Source: a virus. Taken from it: 64,000 bases of DNA. The stretch spans positions 1-64,000 of the IMG/VR virus record IMGVR_UViG_3300028864_000019; one strand, written 5' to 3'. Made by a program: the position numbers and the translations under genes. This document shows positions 58,538-64,000 of this stretch, one piece after another. The stretch's first letter is position 1, and the number at the start of each line of letters is the position of its first letter. The notes beneath the pieces are model-generated. The model was given only the letters and a program-made list of their open reading frames with translations. It did not search any database and was not told the DNA's origin.

Positions 58538-58969
58538 TTACCAATCTAACCCAACTAATTTATCGCCCTTTACTTCCCAACATAGATTTTTTAATTGTTC
58601 TAACAAACTCATATTATACCATTGGATACTTCTATTTCTAAAACTTGATGCAGAATGAGCATATATTTTTTGTTCCTTTAACCATTTTTCTAACTCTGAC
58701 ATGTTATTATTGAAATCTTTTAAATTTATATTACCTTTATAATTTGCTTTTATATCAAATGTTATATAAACATCTCTATCAACATTTTCTAGACTTAAAA
58801 CATTTTTTGTAAATTTTTTTTCTATAATGTCTCTATCACTTTCTTTTTGTTTCTTCAATTCTTCTCTCTTTTTATCTAAAATTATTTTTAATAAAGTTTC
58901 TCTCTTTTCTATTTCTCTTAACTCTTTTTCCATTTCTTCAACTTCATTATTTAATTTATTACTTAGCAT
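58538..58969 (-). CDS. Coiled-coil protein (143 aa)
   Basis: N-terminal half is a Glu/Lys coiled coil (LNNEVEEMEKELREIEKRET, LLKIILDKKREELKKQ); the C-terminal half is alpha/beta with HSASSFRNRSIQWYNMSLLE. AAAGGTGG precedes the ATG at 58969. No family recognised. Confidence 0.68.
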   Translation of the reverse strand: MLSNKLNNEVEEMEKELREIEKRETLLKIILDKKREELKKQKESDRDIIEKKFTKNVLSLENVDRDVYITFDIKANYKGNINLKDFNNNMSELEKWLKEQKIYAHSASSFRNRSIQWYNMSLLEQLKNLCWEVKGDKLVGLDW

Positions 58970-59028
58970 ATTAACAACCACCTTTATATTTAATTTATTT
59001 CTTTTATGTATCTCTTATCTATGTACTT

Positions 59029-59057
59029 AGTATATCATGGTTTAATCTAATTGTACA
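59029..59057 (-). promoter_or_regulatory. Promoter for 58538-58969
   Basis: TGTACA, 17 nt, TATACT; a CTATTAATTTGTTT variant of the dispersed motif lies about 10 nt upstream. The following TACATAGATAAGAGATAC is shared with the leader below 59615-59643. Confidence 0.65.
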
Positions 59058-59130
59058 TAGATTTTAAACAAATTAATAGAAAACTAATCTACATATTCCC
59101 TTAAAATAATCAGTTTATCATAATATTCCT

Positions 59131-59331
59131 TTACACTATAACTAATATATTATCATTATTATTAAAAATTATATCTTTTACAGTTGCGAAAATTATTGTC
59201 TTATTATATTCTTTTGCTAACTGTTTTAACATCTCTTTATCTGCCTTGTTAAGTTGTGCACTTCCTACCATTAAAATATCTTTTTCATTTTCTTGTAGTT
59301 CTTTTAATACTTTAGATACATATATATTCAT
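59131..59331 (-). CDS. Small protein (66 aa)
   Basis: MNIYVSKVLKELQENEKDIL, MVGSAQLNKADKEMLKQLAK: alternating helix and strand, possibly a Rossmann-like half, but no motif. AAGGAAG precedes the ATG. No family. Confidence 0.64.
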   Translation of the reverse strand: MNIYVSKVLKELQENEKDILMVGSAQLNKADKEMLKQLAKEYNKTIIFATVKDIIFNNNDNILVIV

Positions 59332-59384
59332 CGTTAATAACTTCCTTTTCTTTTGATTTAATTATTTCACAGTTTTAATTTATT

Positions 59385-59555
59385 TTAATCCTCCAACTTA
59401 CCTACTAATCTTTCAAGCTCATCAATTGATAAGTTAAATGTTTCGGGTTTGCCTTTATATCCTATGTATTGATGCACTCTTACTGCTACTTTGCCTAGTA
59501 CTATTATTTTTATAGCTCCTAATTTTTTAGTTTCATATATATTGCCTTGTTTCAT
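59385..59555 (-). CDS. Small protein (56 aa)
   Basis: MKQGNIYETKKLGAIKIIVL, then GKVAVRVHQYIGYKGKPETF and a helical LSIDELERLVGKLED, a small barrel fold similar to other short proteins here. AAGGGG precedes the ATG at 59555, below a strong promoter. Confidence 0.66.
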   Translation of the reverse strand: MKQGNIYETKKLGAIKIIVLGKVAVRVHQYIGYKGKPETFNLSIDELERLVGKLED

Positions 59556-59614
59556 ATTCAACAACCCCTTAATCACATTAATTTATTTCCGTGGTATCTC
59601 TTATCTATGTATTA

Positions 59615-59643
59615 ATTATAATGCTATATTAAATCAAAGTCAA
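59615..59643 (-). promoter_or_regulatory. Sigma-A promoter for 59385-59555
   Basis: TTGACT, 17 nt, TATAAT on the minus strand; TATATTAATTTGTT lies 2 nt upstream of the -35. Confidence 0.82.
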
Positions 59644-59689
59644 TAACAAATTAATATATAAACAAAAATTATTTTCTGGTGGTTTTGTA

Positions 59690-59842
59690 GTCAATATAGA
59701 AGTTTTAAGCGTGTTTTGTTTTTAATGGTAACTTATACTATATTTTGATTTGTGAGCGTTCTGTGGCTTATATGAGCTTAATTTTATCTATATATAAGGT
59801 TGTTAGTATTAACTAGTATTTATATTAACAACCTTATTTTTT
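59690..59842 (+). ncRNA. Candidate plus-strand small RNA with terminator
   Basis: 59796-59805 (AAGGTTGTTA) and 59826-59835 (TAACAACCTT) form a perfect 10-bp stem followed on the plus strand by ATTTTTTATTTTA, a terminator reading plus. A weak plus-strand promoter (TTTTGT, 16 nt, TACTAT) lies near 59720-59750. No gene fills 59660-59842. The transcript would end tail-to-tail with the minus-strand gene at 59846. Confidence 0.45.
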
Positions 59843-59845
59843 ATT

Positions 59846-61066
59846 TTACATTTCATCAATGAACTTTTTAGTTCTTTCAATTCCTGCATTGTAATCTGCT
59901 TCTGAATTGTAAACTTCTGCTATGAAATCACCCTCGCAATAAGTCAATATTGTTTTTAATTCATTGTTATATATATTCATTTGGTAATATTCAATATATA
60001 AATCCCTATAGCCCTTGTTTTGATAAAGTTCATACAATATACCTTTATCTATTGATCCTCTGTAAATCGTTCTAGTAGCTTCTATTGTTTCATTATCTGC
60101 ATAGATATTAATTACCTTTTTAAGTTCCTCATTATCTGTATTTATTTTAAATGGTAATATTTCATAGTTATCTAACATCTCATCATATTTGTTATGAGTA
60201 ACTTTGTTTTTGTTTTCTTGTTTGTCTGCTGATACTTCTAAATTATTTAATGTATAGCCTTTATATAAATTCCATTGGAATAGTTCGCCTGCTCCAATAC
60301 TATTAATTTCTATATCGTGTTTATGATGTCCACTTATTCCAATTGTTACAACTATTTTATTATCTTTATATATTAATACTTCTTGTAGGTTGATCCAATA
60401 TTTATCACAACTTAAAACATACTCTTGAATTTCTTGAGGTAGTTCGTTCCAGTTTGTAATATATACAGTTTTTAAAGTTTCAATATTATTAAAATCGTTA
60501 GCATTTGGACAAATTTGTTTTTCTATCATTTCATCTAATAAACTATAGTAATATTTTAAATGATTTGCAATTCCTTTTAATTCTATTTCGTTTTGTTCAT
60601 TTTCAAAATTATATTCTTCAATAGTCTTATATATTTTATCTATAAAAGTGCTAACAACTTCAAATGATTCTTTTTGAGTTTCTAAAGATTCAGTATTGAT
60701 TGATAAAATTACCTTTGAAGATTCTTTTTTTAATTCTTCTAATACTGAAGGTTCAACTTCTACAATTTCTTGAACTACTTCAACTGGATTAAGTTCTTTT
60801 ACTGCTATTATAGTGTCGTTTCTTATAGTTCTTGTATCTTCTTGCATTTCAGAAATCCATTTACCATCTTCAAGTCTTGCATGTTCATTGATATATTCAC
60901 AAGTAACTATTACACTTTTACCAGTTTTATTAGATTCAATTCTTATTATTTTTTCAGTTGATCCAAAATTAAAAACTCTTTCATCTCCAACCTTTAAGTT
61001 AATAGCTTTGATTCCTTCAACTATTCCAATTCCTTGTAGTCTTAAAATTCCTTCAAATTCTCTCAT
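59846..61066 (-). CDS. Large hypothetical protein (406 aa)
   Basis: N-terminal 110 residues are beta-rich (MREFEGILRLQGIGIVEGIK, GDERVFNFGSTEKIIRIESN); a helical middle and a mixed C-terminus with EVYNSEADYNAGIERTKKFI follow. No catalytic motif or membrane segment. Its own strong promoter (61190-61218) and a leader dyad suggest important, regulated expression. AAGGAG precedes the ATG. Confidence 0.72.
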   Translation of the reverse strand: MREFEGILRLQGIGIVEGIKAINLKVGDERVFNFGSTEKIIRIESNKTGKSVIVTCEYINEHARLEDGKWISEMQEDTRTIRNDTIIAVKELNPVEVVQEIVEVEPSVLEELKKESSKVILSINTESLETQKESFEVVSTFIDKIYKTIEEYNFENEQNEIELKGIANHLKYYYSLLDEMIEKQICPNANDFNNIETLKTVYITNWNELPQEIQEYVLSCDKYWINLQEVLIYKDNKIVVTIGISGHHKHDIEINSIGAGELFQWNLYKGYTLNNLEVSADKQENKNKVTHNKYDEMLDNYEILPFKINTDNEELKKVINIYADNETIEATRTIYRGSIDKGILYELYQNKGYRDLYIEYYQMNIYNNELKTILTYCEGDFIAEVYNSEADYNAGIERTKKFIDEM

Positions 61067-61148
61067 TTTGATCTCCTTATATGCTTTTCAGGATTAAGCA
61101 TAACCATATATTTTTTACTTTTAATATTAATTTGTTTTATTCCTATGT

Positions 61149-61167
61149 AAGTTACAAGTTGTAACTT
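61149..61167. promoter_or_regulatory. Dyad in the leader of 59846-61066
   Basis: AAGTTAC and GTAACTT form a perfect 7-bp dyad with AAGTT between, about 25 nt after the -10 of the promoter at 61190-61218. Operator or RNA hairpin. Confidence 0.6.
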
Positions 61168-61189
61168 GTTTCTGTTCTCTATATATACT

Positions 61190-61218
61190 ATTATACGCTC
61201 GTGTTTAGATAATGTCAA
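61190..61218 (-). promoter_or_regulatory. Strong sigma-A promoter for 59846-61066
   Basis: TTGACA, 17 nt, TATAAT, both boxes perfect. TACATTAATTTGTTGACA shows that the dispersed motif runs directly into the -35. Confidence 0.9.
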
Positions 61219-61264
61219 CAAATTAATGTAGAAACAACTGATATTTTTTAATTATTTTTAGGCA

Positions 61265-61289
61265 ATAAAAAGAAGCTTTTTCAAGCTCC
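61265..61289 (-). terminator. Intrinsic terminator between 61557 and 61218
   Basis: Minus strand GGAGCTT and AAGCTTC form a 7-bp stem with a GAAA loop, then TTTTTATT. A second terminator behind the one at the 61557 gene. Confidence 0.85.
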
Positions 61290-61330
61290 AGTTATTTATA
61301 TTATAGTCAGATAATATTTTAATAAATTTT

Positions 61331-61378
61331 ATCTCTTAAATACTCTCTTATGCTTCCAAATGCTCTAGTTTTCAAGGG
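61331..61378. repeat. Dispersed intergenic repeat, copy 3
   Basis: Minus strand TTGAAAACTAGAGCATTTGG, then AAGCATAAGAGAGTATTTAA. Same family as 27587-27650 and 34716-34770. It lies between two terminators in a 240-bp gap without a gene, so it is either separately transcribed or a DNA site. Confidence 0.58.
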
Positions 61379-61531
61379 TATAATTAGAATAAAATGGATA
61401 TTTTAAAGATATATGTAAAGCTCATATGGACGTTTTAAGATTATATATTTTTATATGTGTTATTCGTTGCTGAATTGATTTAATGTTGATCTGGTGGTTT
61501 GTATGATGTTTAGTTTATTAATTTTAGACAT

Positions 61532-61558
61532 TAAAAAAGAAGGTCTTTTAACCTCCTT
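61532..61558 (-). terminator. Terminator overlapping the end of 61557-61946
   Basis: Minus strand AAGGAGGT and ACCTTCTT form an 8-bp stem (one G-U) followed by TTTTTTAATG. Confidence 0.85.
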
Positions 61559-61946
61559 AATTATTAAACCATTCTATTAATTCATTTTCGTTATTACACT
61601 CGAACAATAATTCATCAAAATTATTGTCCCACCCATAAACCACAAATTTAAAATTATCTGCATCATCTATATTAATTGAATATATAAGTTGACCATCTGC
61701 ACCTGAAATATTGAGTTCATCGTAAGCTCTGTGATTTTTAAACCAAATATGCATATCTTGTGAGTCAAATTTTGAATCTTTAATATTTTTAATTATATTC
61801 CCCATGTAAATTGTTTTATCCCTTAATTGTCCATCTTTACAGTTCCAATCAAACCAGCCTGCATCAATTTGTGTATCTATTTTCTTTTTATTAAAATCTC
61901 CATTGTTAAATTTTTCAATCCATTGATTCATGTTTATTTTTATCAT
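61557..61946 (-). CDS. Hypothetical protein, paralogue of 14015-14431
   Basis: 129 residues with MNQWIEKFNNGDFNKKKIDT, DAGWFDWNCKDGQL, MGNIIKNIKD and LIEWFNN, matching 14015-14431. AAAGGAG precedes the ATG. Function unknown. It ends in a strong terminator. Confidence 0.82.
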   Translation of the reverse strand: MIKINMNQWIEKFNNGDFNKKKIDTQIDAGWFDWNCKDGQLRDKTIYMGNIIKNIKDSKFDSQDMHIWFKNHRAYDELNISGADGQLIYSINIDDADNFKFVVYGWDNNFDELLFECNNENELIEWFNN

Positions 61947-62092
61947 TATTAATTTACTCCTTTATATCTTAGTTGTTTTGCTTCTTTAATATATTATATG
62001 ATTTATGCACCTAAAAGATTCCTATTTAAATTAAATATATTAATTTATTTCTGACTACTTAAAAGTTGAAATTTATTAGCTGACAAACTAAA

Positions 62093-62112
62093 AAGAAGCC
62101 TTTCAGCTTCTT
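62093..62112 (-). terminator. Terminator after 62115-62330
   Basis: Minus strand AAGAAGC and GCTTCTT form a 7-bp stem with TGAAAG loop, followed by TTTTAG. Confidence 0.85.
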
Positions 62113-62114
62113 AA

Positions 62115-62330
62115 TTAATTTATACATATTGTTTTTAATGGTCTTGGTGCTACCATATCATCACTCATAAGTGATAAACTAAAATGTTTTGAAAAACGTT
62201 GGCTATTTTTGAAATTGTTATACATCTTTTTAGCTTCTGCAATAGTTGAACATTCAATATTGAATGATTGTACTTGATCAAAATTTCTTCCCCTTCTGCA
62301 AGATATTGAGAATGTTGATATTTTATTCAT
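62115..62330 (-). CDS. Small basic protein (71 aa)
   Basis: MNKISTFSISCRRGRNFDQV, then QSFNIECSTIAEAKKMYNNF. Basic strand-helix unit, possibly RNA-binding. AAAGGAG precedes the ATG; the leader carries the conserved hairpin at 62354-62380. Confidence 0.68.
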   Translation of the reverse strand: MNKISTFSISCRRGRNFDQVQSFNIECSTIAEAKKMYNNFKNSQRFSKHFSLSLMSDDMVAPRPLKTICIN

Positions 62331-62353
62331 TTTAAAAACTCCTTTGATATATA

Positions 62354-62380
62354 CCTTAACCGCCTTGTAGGTCGGTGGTG
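62354..62380 (-). promoter_or_regulatory. Conserved leader hairpin, copy 1
   Basis: Minus strand CACCACCGACCTACAAGGCG then GTTAAGG. The stem CCG(A)CC with GGCGG has a bulged A. Copy 2 at 62600-62630 keeps the same bulged stem, CC(A)ACTA with TAGTGG, with compensating changes, then the same GTTAAGG. Both lie the same distance before AAAGGAG/AAGGAG. A second perfect hairpin (ACCACTT/AAGTGGT) lies just upstream at 62388-62410. Confidence 0.55.
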
Positions 62381-62445
62381 TTTTTTGTAAGTGACCACTT
62401 TTTCAAGTGGTTTCGTATCAATTTTCAGATACTCTTCAGACTTAC

Positions 62446-62577
62446 TTATTTTACTCTGTTTATATATTCCATTCGTTTGATACTATTTAAACTGCTCCAA
62501 CTTGGATAAATTCCTAAACTTTCACATTCTGCATAATATAAATCAATTGCTTTTTCTCTTATTTCTAAAGTTATCAT
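62446..62577 (-). CDS. Small protein (43 aa)
   Basis: MITLEIREKAIDLYYAECES, then LGIYPSWSSLNSIKRMEYIN and RVK. Helical. AAGGAG precedes the ATG. Its leader contains hairpin copy 2. No family recognised. Confidence 0.66.
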   Translation of the reverse strand: MITLEIREKAIDLYYAECESLGIYPSWSSLNSIKRMEYINRVK

Positions 62578-62599
62578 TTTAAAATCTCCTTAATATTTG

Positions 62600-62630
62600 C
62601 CTTAACCACTATTTCTAGTTGGTGGTTTTT
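62600..62630 (-). promoter_or_regulatory. Conserved leader hairpin, copy 2
   Basis: Minus strand ACCACCAACTAGAAATAGTG then GTTAAGG; the stem CC(A)ACTA/TAGTGG has a GAAA loop and the same bulged A as copy 1. Confidence 0.55.
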
Positions 62631-62653
62631 AATTTGCTTTATCTTTATAATTT

Positions 62654-62682
62654 ATTATATGCTTATTAGATTATAATTACCA
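62654..62682 (-). promoter_or_regulatory. Promoter for 62446-62577
   Basis: TGGTAA, 17 nt, TATAAT on the minus strand; a TACATTAATCTATT motif variant lies upstream near 62694-62707. Confidence 0.55.
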
Positions 62683-62787
62683 CAACTTTTTAATAGATTA
62701 ATGTATAAACCATTCGACAAATTGCGATAAAACTGAGTTTTTATTTGGATATTGATTATTTATTTCAATTAAAATAGGAATAAAAAG

Positions 62788-62810
62788 AAAAGGATATATA
62801 AAAATATACC
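62788..62810 (-). terminator. Terminator after 62823-63035
   Basis: Minus strand GGTATAT and ATATATCC form an AT-rich stem with a TTTT loop, followed by TTTTCTTTTT. Confidence 0.7.
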
Positions 62811-62822
62811 CTCAATACCTTT

Positions 62823-63035
62823 TTAACTAACTTGATTTTTAAATGCAAAATATAATGATTTACTTTTAAAATATTTGTGACAATCAAACTTAGTATATAC
62901 TTTCCAATTCCCCTTAATACATGCTATTTGTTTGTCTGTTGGCTTGTCTTTCTTCCATTTAGCATTCTTATCTATAAAACTACTTCCATATGTATAAGCC
63001 ATATTATCAACATTATCTACTAACAATATTCCCAT
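62823..63035 (-). CDS. Small protein resembling a helicase tail (70 aa)
   Basis: MAYTYGSSFIDKNAKWKKDK then PTDKQIACIKGNWKVYTKFD. A WKxDKPTDKQ segment is common at the C-terminal end of phage helicase-like proteins. It overlaps the GIY-YIG gene end by 16 nt, and the ribosome-binding site is unclear, so the start is uncertain. Confidence 0.45.
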   Translation of the reverse strand: MGILLVDNVDNMAYTYGSSFIDKNAKWKKDKPTDKQIACIKGNWKVYTKFDCHKYFKSKSLYFAFKNQVS

Positions 63036-64000
63036 ACTAAAAGAGTTCCATCTTCTAAACTACCACATGATTTTTGATGACTTAAACAACATTGACTTAT
63101 ACCACTTCTATCACAATTATAAAACTCTGAGGCTTCTCCTATACTGTTAAATTCTTTATTAGTTGTAATACATTTTACTTTCTTTTTTCTTTTTATACTT
63201 TGTAATTCAAGTGCCTTTTCTTTTGAATTCGCTTCATATATTTTTAAGTTTATATCAGCTTGTGTCATTTTTATAAAATCACTATATCTCACCCAAATAC
63301 AAGGTTTATTATTCAGCATTCCTGCATATCTTTGTTTATTATCACAACATTTTAATATTGTACCTATACTTATATTTTTTATATCTTTTTCATTATTAAT
63401 TATATCTGATGGTCTATCATATATAATTTTTGTTTCAATATTTACAATTCTTTTATCATTAATTGAACATTCCAATTCATATATTTTATCTTTTATCTTT
63501 TCAATATCTTCATTAGTTAATTTAGAATATTCTGATTCGTATATAAAATACATTTTTATACCTTTACCTTGTACTATATAAGCATTATTCATTGCCTTAT
63601 ATATACTCTTATAACTAGTATTGTAATATATTTTTGCAGTCTCTATAAGTTCAAAATGCTTATTATCTATCACATTAACTATTTGTTTTGCATTGGGATT
63701 TTTATTTCCATCAAATACTCCTTGTTTCAATTCTGACATTCTTTTTCTAGTTTCTTCATTTTGTACACCGTTATGTCCACCATCATCATTATTATAACCA
63801 TATAATCTATTATTGCTCTTATATAATACTATGTAGGATTTTTCTTTAATATCTAATTCATCTTTACTAAAAGCATAATCAATAATATCTAATTTAAAAT
63901 TATCTACTCCATATTTTTTAGCAGAATCCTTTAAATGCTTATTCTTTGAATATATCCACCATTCTCCTGCTGGATATCTCCTATTAAACTTATTTTTAGT
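63020..64000 (-). CDS. GIY-YIG/NUMOD endonuclease, 5' end outside the window
   Basis: The frame stays open from the stop at 63020 to the right edge (327 codons). Beyond the internal ATG at 63739 it continues upstream as RRMSELK preceded by GYNNDDGGHNG, YIVLYKSNNRLYGY and FKLDIIDYAFSKDELDIKEK, the C-terminal half of a GIY-YIG nuclease like 31557-32972 (catalytic Glu in DIKEKSYI). The C-terminus holds NUMOD-like repeats (KKVKCITTNKEFNSIGEASE). The N-terminal GIY and YIG motifs should lie past 64000. Confidence 0.82.
   Translation of the reverse strand, partial: TKNKFNRRYPAGEWWIYSKNKHLKDSAKKYGVDNFKLDIIDYAFSKDELDIKEKSYIVLYKSNNRLYGYNNDDGGHNGVQNEETRKRMSELKQGVFDGNKNPNAKQIVNVIDNKHFELIETAKIYYNTSYKSIYKAMNNAYIVQGKGIKMYFIYESEYSKLTNEDIEKIKDKIYELECSINDKRIVNIETKIIYDRPSDIINNEKDIKNISIGTILKCCDNKQRYAGMLNNKPCIWVRYSDFIKMTQADINLKIYEANSKEKALELQSIKRKKKVKCITTNKEFNSIGEASEFYNCDRSGISQCCLSHQKSCGSLEDGTLLVWEYC

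Noticed and set aside
59796-59835. Terminator of the minus-strand gene at 59846
   Set aside because: The U-run is only on the plus-strand side; on the minus strand TATATATAG follows the stem.
1-64000. tRNA or rRNA genes
   Set aside because: Searched by eye for T-loop GGTTCRAATCC and its complement; the GGATTTGAACC-like strings at about 1480 and 18135 are codons of the paralogous 85/82-aa proteins.
1-64000. CRISPR array
   Set aside because: The recurring short sequences are not regularly spaced and have no spacers of constant size.

Overview
The window is very AT-rich and tightly packed with small genes, almost all read on the minus strand. Ribosome-binding sites are strong (AAAGGAG/GGAGG), UTG/GTG starts occur, and promoters are sigma-A-like (TTGACA/TTGCAA, 17 bp, TATAAT/TATACT). 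With the gene content (BRO-type antirepressor, homing-type endonucleases, DUF5662, dNMP-kinase-like and HD proteins, many short unknown proteins) this points to a large phage, or a phage-like plasmid, of a Clostridium-type Firmicute. No capsid, tail, portal or lysis gene, rRNA, tRNA or CRISPR array was recognised, so this looks like the early/accessory arm of a bigger genome. The host and element type are inferences.

Layout. 0-4.2 kb: small unknown genes and a Tn554-type recombinase with a TnpC-like partner. 4.3-7.2 kb: three consecutive cytosine-C5 DNA methyltransferases. 7.3-33 kb: a long minus-strand array of small genes, including DUF5662, HNH, DUF7448-like, a possible ADP-ribosyltransferase, a sigma region-4 protein, a P-loop dNMP-kinase-like protein, an HD hydrolase and a large GIY-YIG/NUMOD protein. 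33-38.6 kb: a terminase-nuclease-like protein, membrane peptides, an AP2-type endonuclease, and a MazF-like / helical-repeat / exported-peptide module behind three promoters. 38.9-41.5 kb: a DGQHR/ParB-like gene overlapping an integrase-like gene. 42.2-43.1 kb: the only two plus-strand genes, both HTH regulators with dyad operators. 43.2-50 kb: a second AP2 protein, a tandem-HTH repressor, a tyrosine recombinase and small genes. 50-64 kb: zinc-ribbon membrane protein, nucleotidyltransferase + CYTH pair, antirepressor, P-loop protein, more unknowns, and a GIY-YIG/NUMOD gene running off the right edge.

Regulation. Two dispersed sequence families stand out. One is a 14-bp near-palindrome, AAYAAATTAATRTA, at or beside many promoters and in intergenic gaps. 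The other is a roughly 30-nt leader box just upstream of many ribosome-binding sites. Three further short non-coding repeats recur in gaps. Together with five HTH proteins and an antirepressor they suggest a repressor with many dispersed sites, as in stoperator-using phages. The candidate new system is the module at 36.8-38.9 kb: a MazF-like protein with long extensions, an all-helical protein, and a 39-residue pre-peptide whose predicted signal-peptidase product is the hexapeptide GPSDRG, resembling receptor-peptide (RRNPP/arbitrium) cassettes but linked to a toxin-family protein.

Many starts were moved inward to the codon with a ribosome-binding site, and about twenty genes shorter than 60 codons were added from direct translation of gaps.
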